Source of the DNA: Treponema sp. | GTDB lineage: Bacteria > Spirochaetota > Spirochaetia > Treponematales > Breznakiellaceae | NCBI GenBank assembly: GCA_031257595.1 | Contig: JAIROH010000136.1 | Coordinates: 1-22,330, forward strand | DNA: 22,330 bases | Direction of reading: 5' to 3' | Shown here: in pieces, positions 1-6,998 of the stretch | Layout of the letters: the number at the start of each line of letters is the position of its first letter | Position numbering within the stretch: position 1 is the first letter of the stretch | The notes under the pieces: generated by a model | What the model was told of the DNA's origin: nothing | The model's database searches: none | What the model saw: only the letters and a program-made list of their open reading frames with translations | Translations under genes and position numbers: made by a program

Positions 1-163
1 GTGATAGCGGACTAAAGTCCGACGAGTAATCGGGAAATGGCTGAACGCCGGAGTGATGGAGGACGGGACGGTGAGGTACAACCGGGCCGGGACGCCGCAA
101 TTTTACGAATATCTGCGGAACTATCCCTTACCTGCGCCGAGGATCGTACACTCATATTGCTAA
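1..163 (+). pseudogene. Group II intron reverse transcriptase remnant
   Basis: Read in the frame of positions 11-163, the DNA encodes a stretch typical of group II intron reverse transcriptases just before the GTPQGG motif (KWLNAGVMEDG, then GTPQ at 92-100). It then jumps directly to a typical extreme C-terminus of these proteins (FYEYLRNYPLPAPRIVHSYC, then TAA at 161-163). The whole palm, thumb and maturase region expected between GTPQ and the C-terminus is missing. Residues IAD at 4-12 belong with the same protein but lie in another frame, so there is also a frameshift near position 12. The gene runs off the left edge. It is clearly non-functional as written. The family assignment comes from recalled motif similarity only. 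Confidence 0.7.
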
Positions 164-182
164 CGCGAAACTTTTTCCAGAG

Positions 183-215
183 GAACCGGATGCCTTAATT
201 GGGTACGTCCGGGTC
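183..215 (+). ncRNA. Degenerate group II intron domain V
   Basis: This 33-nt segment has the shape of group II intron domain V: a GC-rich stem beginning GAACCGGATGC, an AATT-type tip, and a returning arm GGGTACGTCCGGGTC. It lies 20 nt after the reverse transcriptase remnant stops, as expected for the 3' end of an ORF-bearing bacterial intron. Compared with the usual AGC catalytic triad near the 5' end of domain V, the sequence here reads AAC, and two positions of the returning arm also look substituted. This fits an inactive intron. Domain VI and the 3' splice site could not be placed. Confidence 0.55.
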
Positions 216-335
216 TGTTCGTGCCGTTCGTGGTGAAAATTCCTAAAATAAAATCCGGTTGTTTTTGATGATTGAAAGTAAACGCCGATGCCCTGGCTAT
301 TTACACTAAAAGAGGAAAACGTATATATTTTTCAT

Positions 336-1328
336 ATGAAACGAACATACGGTGTATTTTTTTTAGCGGTCCTTTTTGGTGTTATATCCGGTTCCCTGGC
401 GGCTCAGACAAACACTGAATGGAGGGATCATCTTTCCAGCCGCGCCGAAGCTCAATATACCCACGGCGATATACGGGCCGCTCTCTGGTATTATCGTAAT
501 CTCGCCTATTATTATCCTGAGTACTACAAGGGCTGGATCGGCATTATCCGCTGTTATTCAGACGATTATGAAAATTTTGATTTTACCGATTCTGAATTGT
601 ACATGGAAAGGGCGAGAAAGGCCGGTCCGGGGCAGCCGGAAGTACAGCAAATCGGGCGGCTCTTTGACGCCGCCTGGCCGGACGTGCAGGCCAGGCGGGA
701 ACAGCGGAAAATCGCGGAAGCAAAACGGCGGGAAGACAATTTTCATAATATGACTTTTGTAAGCAAAAACGGCGTGCTTGAGCTTTACAATGGCAGCGCC
801 GAGGAAGTATTTATCCCCGAAGACATTACGGTAATCGGTGACGCCGCTTTCAGGCAGAACGGCAGGATCAAGCGGGTGGTACTTCATAATAAAATCACCG
901 CCATCGGAAACAATGCGTTTGCAAAATGCAGCGCCCTTACGGATATTACAATTCCCGCAAGTGTTACCAGCTTTGGTTCCGGCGTTTTTGGGGATTGTTT
1001 TTCCCTGTCCTCGATCACGGTCCCCGGCAATATAACTTCGGTTCCCGATAACACCTTTGCCGGCTGTAAAAACCTTGTTGATGTAACTATCGGTGATGGT
1101 GTTAAAGCAATAGGAAAAGCCTTTACCGGCTGTGAAAATTTGACCGGTATTATTATACCCAAAACGGTAGAGAGCATTGCGGAATTTGCCTTTTCCCAAT
1201 GTAAAAACTTGAAAAATGTTACCGTAGTCAATGAAAAAGCAAAAATTGGCAGGAGGGCGTTTCTTGCCTGTCCGGTTGAAAACAAGGATGAATTAACGGC
1301 CAAATTCGGTGCGGAGATATTCCGGTAG
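336..1328 (+). CDS. Secreted BspA-like leucine-rich-repeat protein
   Basis: A 330-residue protein. The start at 336 gives a good signal peptide (MKRTY, hydrophobic core FFLAVLFGVISG, cleavage near LAAQ); an in-frame ATG at 288 would put 16 unneeded residues ahead of it. Neither start has a convincing ribosome site (AGAGGA lies about 20 nt before 336). After the signal comes a helical region resembling a single TPR-type unit (about residues 25-90), a charged helix (about 110-135), and then from about residue 140 a run of roughly 23-residue LRR_5 repeats of the BspA/Treponema pallidum type, with recurring I..NAFAKCSALT.I.IP and F.GCKNL.DV.I patterns. Such proteins are exported and often surface-exposed, with roles in adhesion proposed for relatives. 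Its own ligand is unknown. It precedes the rnf operon but is separated from it by hairpins. Confidence 0.8.
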   Translation: MKRTYGVFFLAVLFGVISGSLAAQTNTEWRDHLSSRAEAQYTHGDIRAALWYYRNLAYYYPEYYKGWIGIIRCYSDDYENFDFTDSELYMERARKAGPGQPEVQQIGRLFDAAWPDVQARREQRKIAEAKRREDNFHNMTFVSKNGVLELYNGSAEEVFIPEDITVIGDAAFRQNGRIKRVVLHNKITAIGNNAFAKCSALTDITIPASVTSFGSGVFGDCFSLSSITVPGNITSVPDNTFAGCKNLVDVTIGDGVKAIGKAFTGCENLTGIIIPKTVESIAEFAFSQCKNLKNVTVVNEKAKIGRRAFLACPVENKDELTAKFGAEIFR

Positions 1329-1334
1329 CGAAAT

Positions 1335-1367
1335 GGTGACTGACACCAAGCAATACGAGTATTGCTT
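1335..1367 (+). repeat. Two adjacent inverted repeats between bspA-like gene and rnfC
   Basis: GGTGACTGACACC (1335-1347) is a 4-bp inverted repeat with a 5-nt centre. It directly abuts AAGCAATACGAGTATTGCTT (1348-1367), a perfect 9-bp inverted repeat around GA. They begin 6 nt after the upstream stop codon. No T-run follows, so a classical terminator is doubtful. The right arm of the second repeat contains TTGCTT, the proposed -35 element of the rnf promoter, so an operator role is possible. Confidence 0.55.
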
Positions 1368-1391
1368 TGCCGGAGGCCGTTGAGGTATACT
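1362..1391 (+). promoter_or_regulatory. Candidate rnf operon promoter
   Basis: TTGCTT (1362-1367) and TATACT (1386-1391) are spaced by 18 nt, a plausible sigma70-type promoter giving a leader of about 45 nt before rnfC. The -35 lies inside the right arm of a perfect palindrome. No experimental support is available. Confidence 0.4.
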
Positions 1392-1441
1392 TGTTATTGG
1401 GTCGAATACCGTTTACACAAACTCCAGGAGAAAGCCTTTTC

Positions 1442-2944
1442 ATGGCTGTAAGTACATTCAGCCGGGGAATCAAATTGAATACCCGGAAACACGCTACCGA
1501 AGGAAAGCCCGTAGAGCTTGCTCCCTTTCCCAAACAGGTTGTCATTCCCGTTAATCAGCATTTCGGCGCGCCGAACAAAAGCATTGTTGCCCCCGGCGAC
1601 AGGGTTAAACGGGGTCAGCGTATAGCCGAAGCGCCCGGCTTGATGGCGGTTCCGGTTCACGCGTCCATTTCCGGCACGGTTAAAAAAATCGAGCCGCGGC
1701 TCCAGCCAAACAATACCGAAGGCCTGTGCATTATTATTGAGGCGGATGAAGGGGCCGATCAGAACGAGACGGAATTGATGGTTCCCCTCGATCCGTTTTC
1801 CTGCACGAAAGAAGAGGCCCTTCAGAGGATTCGGGACGCGGGCATTACCGGCATGGGCGGCGCGGGATTCCCCGCTCATGTCAAACTCAACCCCCCGCCG
1901 GGTAAAACCGTCGATCTTGTCATCGCCGACGGCGCGGAATGTGAGCCGTACCTTACCACCGACGAGGCGGTTATCGCGGAAAAACCCCGTCTCCTTGTTA
2001 CCGGCCTTGCCGCGGTGATGAGGATAACCGGGGTCGCCCGCGCCGTTATCGGCATGGAAGACAACAAGGCCTCCCTCGTTCCGGTGATTGAGCGGGAAAT
2101 CAGGCTCAATGAATACATAAGCGCCAATTCCCTTGACGTAAGCGTGGGGCTTTGCAAGACGCTGTATCCCCAGGGCGGTGAAAAAATGCTGATAAAGGCC
2201 CTGGCAAACCGTGAGGTTCCTTCCGGCGGCCTTCCGATGGACTGCGGCTGTATCGTACAGAATGTCGGAACCCTTGTCGCCATCGCCGAAGCCTTCGTTC
2301 TGGGGAAACCCCTCATCGACCGCGACCTGACCGTTTCCGGCGGGGCCTGTAAAACCCCGAAAAATATCCGCGCCCCGATCGGAACCCTTATCGGCGAACT
2401 GCCGGAAACGTTTATGAAGATCGACTACGACCGTCTGCGGAAAATTGTTTTCGGCGGGCCGATGATGGGAAACGCCGTCCCCGCCGCCGCCGTGCCGGTT
2501 CAGAAAAACACATCCGGCATACTTTTCCTGACTTCCGGGGAAACCAAGACCTGCGGGGAAGGAACCTGCATACGCTGCGGCCGCTGCATACGGAACTGTC
2601 CGTGCCGCCTTTCCCCGGTGATCATGAATGTCTCCCTTGAGTCCGGCGACATGGACGAAGCGGTGCGGGCGGGGCTTATGGACTGCGTTGAATGCGGAAG
2701 CTGTTCATACGTCTGTCCGGCCGGAATAAAGCTTGTCCAGCGTTTCCGCGTGGGCAAGCAGCGTCTCAGGGCGATGAAGTCCGTCGCCCAGCAGGCCGTC
2801 AAGGCCCAGGCAAGTTCCGGTTCAAATGCCGCCGCGGGCGCCGTGGAAAAGGCCGCTTCCGCCGCCGCCGTGTCCGGCGCGACAACGGCGGCCGCCTCCG
2901 ATCCGGCGGCAAGGGCCGCGGCGCAGAGCCAGGGGAAGGTGTAA
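1442..2944 (+). CDS. rnfC: Rnf complex subunit RnfC (NADH-binding, Fe-S)
   Basis: A 500-residue protein starting at the ATG at 1442, which has AGGAG at 1426-1430. The frame is open 25 codons further upstream, but that part lacks a better start. RnfC is the peripheral subunit that binds NADH and FMN in the ferredoxin:NAD+ oxidoreductase. Visible features are the N-terminal barrel-sandwich domain (residues 30-110), the glycine-rich GMGGAGFPAHVK loop near 137-148 typical of the NuoF/RnfC nucleotide-binding fold, a soluble-ligand-binding region, and two [4Fe-4S] motifs, C376-x2-C379-x2-C382-x3-C386 and C415-x2-C418-x2-C421-x3-C425. The last 55 or so residues are an Ala-rich tail of low complexity. 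First gene of rnfCDGEAB; rnfD starts 1 nt after its stop. Confidence 0.95.
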   Translation: MAVSTFSRGIKLNTRKHATEGKPVELAPFPKQVVIPVNQHFGAPNKSIVAPGDRVKRGQRIAEAPGLMAVPVHASISGTVKKIEPRLQPNNTEGLCIIIEADEGADQNETELMVPLDPFSCTKEEALQRIRDAGITGMGGAGFPAHVKLNPPPGKTVDLVIADGAECEPYLTTDEAVIAEKPRLLVTGLAAVMRITGVARAVIGMEDNKASLVPVIEREIRLNEYISANSLDVSVGLCKTLYPQGGEKMLIKALANREVPSGGLPMDCGCIVQNVGTLVAIAEAFVLGKPLIDRDLTVSGGACKTPKNIRAPIGTLIGELPETFMKIDYDRLRKIVFGGPMMGNAVPAAAVPVQKNTSGILFLTSGETKTCGEGTCIRCGRCIRNCPCRLSPVIMNVSLESGDMDEAVRAGLMDCVECGSCSYVCPAGIKLVQRFRVGKQRLRAMKSVAQQAVKAQASSGSNAAAGAVEKAASAAAVSGATTAAASDPAARAAAQSQGKV

Positions 2945-2945
2945 C

Positions 2946-4040
2946 ATGTCCGGCATGTTTTTGGGCTCAAGCCCCCATATAGGAACCCCGGCGACTACCG
3001 CGAAGATCATGGGCCATGTGCTTATGGCCCTCGCCCCCGCCGCGGTATTCGGCGTCGTGCTGTACGGCCCGCCGGCCCTGGCGGTGATCCTTGTAACCAC
3101 GGCCGCTTCGGCGGCGGGCGAGGCCCTTTTCAGGCTGATTATCCGCCAGGAAAACCGTAACGGGGATCTTTCCGCCGTCGTAACGGGCCTCCTCCTCGCG
3201 CTGACCCTGCCTCCGGGAACGCCGCTGTGGATGGCGGCCCTGGGCGGAATTTTCGCGGCGGTTGTCGCCAAGGAATTTTTCGGCGGCATCGGCGCCAACG
3301 TGTTTAACCCGGCCCTTTCCGGCCGGGCCTTTTTGCTGATGAGTTTTCCGGCGGCGATTACCGCGTGGGCCGTTCCTGGCCGGGCCTGGGGCGCGGCGGA
3401 AGCCGCCGTGGATATGGCGGCCGGCGCGGTTTCCGGAGCAGGCATCGACGCGTTTTCGGGCGCCACCCCGCTTGCCATTATCAAGGCCGGCGGCGGGGTT
3501 TCCGGCGCGGCGGCGAATCTTTTTGCCGCCGGGCTTTCTTCCGGCGAAACCTATTGGGAGATGATCAAAACCCTTTTTGTCGGAAACCATAGCGGAACGA
3601 TAGGCGAATCCTCGATATTGCTGATACTGGCCGGGTTTTTTTATCTGCTTGTAACAAGGGTGATCGACTGGCGCGCTCCGCTTGCCATGACGGCGTCGGC
3701 TTTCGCGCTGTCGTTTGCCCTCGGCCTGGATCCGCTTTTCGGGATCCTTTCGGGCGGTCTCTGTTTCGGCGCCGTTTTTATGGCGACCGATTATACCACG
3801 GCTCCGCTTACCACGAACGGGAAATTTATCTTCGGCGCCGGCGCGGGAATTATCACCGTGCTGATACGAAAATGGGGCGGGTATCCCGAAGGGGTTACCT
3901 ACGGGATCCTTATCATGAACGCCCTGACGCCGTTCCTTAACCGGCTTATCCAGAAAAAGTACGGCTTTGTAAAACCGCTGAAGCCCGCGAAAAAATCGGC
4001 CGCCGATACGGCTTCGTCCGCGAAGGGGGCCGCCGTATGA
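2946..4040 (+). CDS. rnfD: Rnf complex subunit RnfD (membrane, flavinylated)
   Basis: A 364-residue integral membrane protein of the NqrB/RnfD family. The start at 2946 lies 1 nt after the rnfC stop, with AGGGGAAGG just upstream; the frame is open further 5' but that part is antisense-like low-complexity sequence inside rnfC. Multiple hydrophobic segments are visible (for example residues 25-60, 95-110, 215-240, 265-330). The motif SGAT at 171-174 (DAFSGATPLA) is the site where ApbE attaches FMN to threonine in relatives, so T174 is the expected flavin site. RnfD carries electrons within the membrane and takes part in ion translocation. Its last 4 nt overlap rnfG (ATGA), indicating translational coupling. 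Confidence 0.95.
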   Translation: MSGMFLGSSPHIGTPATTAKIMGHVLMALAPAAVFGVVLYGPPALAVILVTTAASAAGEALFRLIIRQENRNGDLSAVVTGLLLALTLPPGTPLWMAALGGIFAAVVAKEFFGGIGANVFNPALSGRAFLLMSFPAAITAWAVPGRAWGAAEAAVDMAAGAVSGAGIDAFSGATPLAIIKAGGGVSGAAANLFAAGLSSGETYWEMIKTLFVGNHSGTIGESSILLILAGFFYLLVTRVIDWRAPLAMTASAFALSFALGLDPLFGILSGGLCFGAVFMATDYTTAPLTTNGKFIFGAGAGIITVLIRKWGGYPEGVTYGILIMNALTPFLNRLIQKKYGFVKPLKPAKKSAADTASSAKGAAV

Positions 4041-4639
4041 AACTCTGGGATATTCTTAAACTCGGTTTGGCGCTGATGGCCTACGCGGCGGCGGCCTGCG
4101 TCGGCCTCGCGTTTGTATACGCCGGTACCGCGAAAACGATAGAACAGCGGAACAGGGCCGATCAGGAAGCGGCCCTCAAAGAGATCTTTCCCGGCGCCGA
4201 CGGCTTTGAAGAGATCACCGGAACGATCGAAAGTTCCGATCCCGCCGTCGGCTTTGAAAACGAATGGGCCGTCAGGCGGAACGGCGTTCTTGTCGGCGCG
4301 GCCCTGCAGGCCGTGGGGGGAAGCTACGGCGGCCCAATCAAAATCCTCGTAGGGGTAAACGCCGGCGGAGAGATCGGCCGGATCAAAATAATGGAACATT
4401 CCGACACTCCCGGCCTTGGGGCAAACGCCGCCGATCCTTCCTACTATGTAAACGAAGAACGGAAGTTGAGCTTCGCCGATCAGTTTGACGGAAAACCGGT
4501 AAGCGATCCGTTTGAGCCGAAAGACGACGTTATCGCCATCAGCGCCGCCACGATAACAAGCCGGGCTGTCGCGGTCGCGGTAAAGGCGGCGGGAACCGCG
4601 GCGGAAACCTGGCTTGCCGAACAGGGAGCGGAACAATGA
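4037..4639 (+). CDS. rnfG: Rnf complex subunit RnfG (covalent FMN)
   Basis: A 200-residue protein with one N-terminal membrane anchor (residues 9-30) and an extracytoplasmic FMN-binding domain. The conserved HSDTPGLG segment (121-128) is present. The flavinylation motif, usually SGAT in this family, reads SAAT here at 169-172 (AISAATITSRAV), with T172 as the presumed FMN attachment residue. The gly-to-ala change is seen directly in the DNA; whether it affects ApbE modification is unknown. RnfG passes electrons between the Fe-S subunit RnfB and the membrane subunits. It overlaps rnfD and rnfE by 4 nt each, as expected for a tightly coupled operon. Confidence 0.93.
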   Translation: MKLWDILKLGLALMAYAAAACVGLAFVYAGTAKTIEQRNRADQEAALKEIFPGADGFEEITGTIESSDPAVGFENEWAVRRNGVLVGAALQAVGGSYGGPIKILVGVNAGGEIGRIKIMEHSDTPGLGANAADPSYYVNEERKLSFADQFDGKPVSDPFEPKDDVIAISAATITSRAVAVAVKAAGTAAETWLAEQGAEQ

Positions 4640-5397
4640 ACGTGGCAAAAATATTCCTTAACGGGCTGGTAAAGGAAAATCCCCTTTTGATACTGATGAT
4701 CGGCCTCTGCTCGTCGCTGGCCGTAACCACAAAGGTAGCCAACGGAATCGGCATGGGTCTTTCAATGACGTTTGTACTGCTCATGTCGGAAGTCGTGATA
4801 AGCCTGTTCCGCAGGCTTATCCCCAACTCGATCCGCATACCGGTATTCATTATTGTAATCGCCGCGTTTACCACGGTGATCGACTATGTGCTCAAAGCGT
4901 ATTTCCCCGATCTTTCCAAGGCCATGGGGGTTTTTATTCCGCTGATTGTCGTGAACTGTATCATCATGGGGAGGGTCGAGTCGTTCGCCTCAAAGCAGCC
5001 TCTGGGCTATGTGATTCCCGACGCTCTTGGTATGGGCCTTGGCTATACCTGGGTGCTTACCGGCATTTCGCTGGTCAGGGAACTACTGGGAAGCGGCGCG
5101 CTGTTCTTTCTTCCGGATATAAAGCTGCCGTTCAAGATCCTGTTCTTTACCCTGCCGCCGGGCGGATTTTTTGTGTTTGCCCTTTTTATCGCGATGAATC
5201 TGGCGATAAAAAGCGCTTCCGCGCGTTCCGGTAAACAGCCCGCGGTTTCGGCGGAAGGCTGCGCCGCCTGTCCCGCCGGCGAAAGCTGCGCGGCAGGCGG
5301 GCCGGGCGCGGGCGGCGCGGGGCCGGCGGGTAGCGCGGGGCCGGCGGGCGGCACAGGCCGGGTAAACGGCCCGGCGGCCGAAGGAGCCAATCCATGA
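4636..5397 (+). CDS. rnfE: Rnf complex subunit RnfE with Cys-containing low-complexity tail
   Basis: A 253-residue membrane protein of the NqrD/RnfE family. RnfA and RnfE form a pseudo-symmetric pair that in known structures holds an intramembrane Fe-S cluster; the matching cysteines here are C25 (GLCSSLAV) and C108 (VVNCIIMGR). Six hydrophobic segments fill residues 15-190. Beyond about residue 195 lies an unusual 55-residue tail rich in Ala, Gly and Pro, with C209, C212 and C218 and an AGPAGS/AGPAGG repeat, well past the usual end of the family (about 200-230 residues). The tail DNA is very GC-rich and contains an exact 16-bp tandem repeat. The last 4 nt overlap rnfA. Confidence 0.93.
   Translation: MNVAKIFLNGLVKENPLLILMIGLCSSLAVTTKVANGIGMGLSMTFVLLMSEVVISLFRRLIPNSIRIPVFIIVIAAFTTVIDYVLKAYFPDLSKAMGVFIPLIVVNCIIMGRVESFASKQPLGYVIPDALGMGLGYTWVLTGISLVRELLGSGALFFLPDIKLPFKILFFTLPPGGFFVFALFIAMNLAIKSASARSGKQPAVSAEGCAACPAGESCAAGGPGAGGAGPAGSAGPAGGTGRVNGPAAEGANP
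5315..5348 (+). repeat. Tandem 16-bp repeat in rnfE tail
   Basis: GCGCGGGGCCGGCGGG occurs at 5315-5330 and again at 5333-5348, a period of 18 nt (six codons), encoding the Ala-Gly-Pro repeat of the RnfE C-terminal extension. It is a plausible slippage site that changes length in whole codons. Confidence 0.75.
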
Positions 5398-6002
5398 GCG
5401 CCCTGGGGCTTTTTAAAATTTTTATTTCGGCGTTCCTTATAGACAACGTGGTACTTATGCGTTTTCTTGCCCTGTGTCCTTTTATCGGGATGAGTACCGA
5501 CGAGGACAAATCCATCGGGATGGGGCTTGCCGTTACGTTTGTTACGGTTTTGGCGACCGCGGTTACCTGGCCCATTTATCACTTTATCCTGTCCGGAGAA
5601 ACCGGCGTTTTCAAAGACCTCGGCGGCCTTGAGTTTTTGCAGATCCTCGTGTTCATCCTGGTTATTGCCGCCCTGGTTCAGCTTGTGGAATTTTACCTTA
5701 AAAAAATGATCCCGACGCTGTACGGCGCGATGGGAATATACCTGGCCCTTATCACGACGAACTGCGCGATCCTTGCCGTAACCTTCGACGTATGGCTCAA
5801 AAAGTATAACTACGTTGAATCGCTGGTGTATGCCGCGGGCGTCGCGCTGGGCTTTCTTGTTTCGCTGCTGCTTCTTGCCGGCATACGCCGCCGCATAAAG
5901 ACAAGCCCGGTACCCTCCTTCCTCAAGGGAACGCCGATACTTTTTGTAACCGCCGCCCTTTTGTCGATGGCCTTTATGGGCTTTAGCGGACTGGTTAAAT
6001 AG
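5394..6002 (+). CDS. rnfA: Rnf complex subunit RnfA
   Basis: A 202-residue membrane protein of the NqrE/RnfA family, starting in an ATGA overlap with rnfE. Six hydrophobic segments are apparent. The conserved LIDNVVLMRFLALCPFIGMS region places C28, and TTNCAILAV places C124, at the positions where relatives bind the [2Fe-2S] cluster shared with RnfE. The role is electron transfer across the membrane coupled to Na+ or H+ movement; which ion cannot be told from sequence by eye. rnfB follows after 43 nt, the only real gap inside the operon. Confidence 0.94.
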   Translation: MSALGLFKIFISAFLIDNVVLMRFLALCPFIGMSTDEDKSIGMGLAVTFVTVLATAVTWPIYHFILSGETGVFKDLGGLEFLQILVFILVIAALVQLVEFYLKKMIPTLYGAMGIYLALITTNCAILAVTFDVWLKKYNYVESLVYAAGVALGFLVSLLLLAGIRRRIKTSPVPSFLKGTPILFVTAALLSMAFMGFSGLVK

Positions 6003-6010
6003 GGGGAATA

Positions 6011-6049
6011 ATGAACAAAACCCCGGCCGTATACGGAGATTTGTCATGA
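6011..6049 (+). CDS. Possible 12-codon micro-ORF coupled to rnfB
   Basis: A short frame, MNKTPAVYGDLS, starts at an ATG preceded by AGGGGGAATA, a very good ribosome site, and its TGA overlaps the rnfB start as ATGA. It could be a real translational-coupling leader between rnfA and rnfB, or chance. No homology is claimed. Confidence 0.25.
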   Translation: MNKTPAVYGDLS

Positions 6050-6858
6050 CGATTGTTCTTGTAACCGCGGGATTCGCCGCGGCCCTGGCCCTTGTCCTGG
6101 GGCTGGCCCTGGGCTTCTTCAGGGAATTTTTCAAGGTTCCCGAAGATCCCCTCAAGGGCCGGATCCGCGACGCCCTTCCCGGAGCGAACTGCGGGGGCTG
6201 CGGCTTCCCCGGCTGTGACGGCTACGCCGCCGTCGTCGCCGAAGGAGGCGACATAACCCGCTGTACCGCGGGTGGCAAGGCCGTCGCCGACGCGCTTGCC
6301 GCCATTATGGGGGTAAGCGCCGCCGAGGTGGTTCCGATGGTATCGGTACGCTGCTGCCTGGGCGGAGAAGGGGTCGGCGTTCCCAGGGGAATTTACACGG
6401 GCCTTGAAACCTGCCGCGGGGCCAAGCTTACCGGCGGGACCAAGCTTTGCGGCTGGGGCTGTATCGGTTTTGGCGACTGTGTGCGGGTCTGCCATTTCGG
6501 CGCCCTTTTGATGGGAAAGGACGGCCTTCCCCATGTGGAAAGAACCAAATGTACCGGCTGCAAGGTCTGTGTCGCCGAATGTCCCCAAGGGATCCTCCGG
6601 GTCGTTCCCCGCGACAAGCAGGTAACCCTTGCCCTCTGCTCCAACCGCAACCCCATCCGGGCCGCGATACGCAAAACCTGCCGGGTCGGCTGTATCAAAT
6701 GCGGTATCTGCGTTAAAAACTGTCCGGAACAGTGTATCGTGCTGGAAGACGGCATACCGGTTGTGGACTACGAAAAATGTACCGCCTGCGGAACCTGCGA
6801 ACAGAAATGTCCCACGAAGATCATGAAGGTTCTCGGTAAGACCCCCGCGGTTGTATAA
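6046..6858 (+). CDS. rnfB: Rnf complex subunit RnfB (ferredoxin-type, multi Fe-S)
   Basis: A 270-residue Fe-S protein that accepts electrons from reduced ferredoxin. An N-terminal membrane helix (residues 3-25) is followed by the RnfB-specific cluster motif C49-x2-C52-x4-C57-x15-C73 (NCGGCGFPGC). Further Cys-rich stretches follow: a region with C135/C139/C145/C149, then ferredoxin-like motifs starting at CTGCKVCVAEC (169), CIKCGICVKNC (216) and CTACGTCEQKC (245). It is last in the operon, as in Acetobacterium woodii. The start ATG at 6046 has GGAG at 6034-6037 and overlaps the stop of a possible 12-codon ORF. No strong terminator follows; a weak A/T stem lies at 6866-6882. Confidence 0.95.
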   Translation: MTIVLVTAGFAAALALVLGLALGFFREFFKVPEDPLKGRIRDALPGANCGGCGFPGCDGYAAVVAEGGDITRCTAGGKAVADALAAIMGVSAAEVVPMVSVRCCLGGEGVGVPRGIYTGLETCRGAKLTGGTKLCGWGCIGFGDCVRVCHFGALLMGKDGLPHVERTKCTGCKVCVAECPQGILRVVPRDKQVTLALCSNRNPIRAAIRKTCRVGCIKCGICVKNCPEQCIVLEDGIPVVDYEKCTACGTCEQKCPTKIMKVLGKTPAVV

Positions 6859-6998
6859 AGCCGGCAAAAACATCCCGTTTTTAGACAATAAAAATTTGCT
6901 TTTTTCCCCATCATTTGTATATTTATAGTAAGCGGTTTCTTGCATATAGTTGAAATATCCGCATTTAGAAGAAAGTATTGTCGATTTAAGGAGAACAC

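Noticed and set aside
288..335. Start of the BspA-like gene at 288
   Set aside because: The 16 additional residues would bury the signal peptide. The Met at 336 gives a normal export signal.
2850..2900. An SGAT motif in the RnfC Ala-rich tail, suggesting a flavin site
   Set aside because: It lies in cytoplasmic low-complexity sequence (VSGATTAAAS) without an FMN_bind domain, so it is most likely a chance match.
5043..6155. A 370-codon minus-strand frame across rnfE, rnfA and rnfB
   Set aside because: It is antisense to three certain genes, and its composition follows their GC-rich codon positions.
6866..6882. Terminator after rnfB (AAAAAC/GTTTTT stem)
   Set aside because: The stem is only six mostly A-T pairs, with no T-run directly after, so it is too weak to call.
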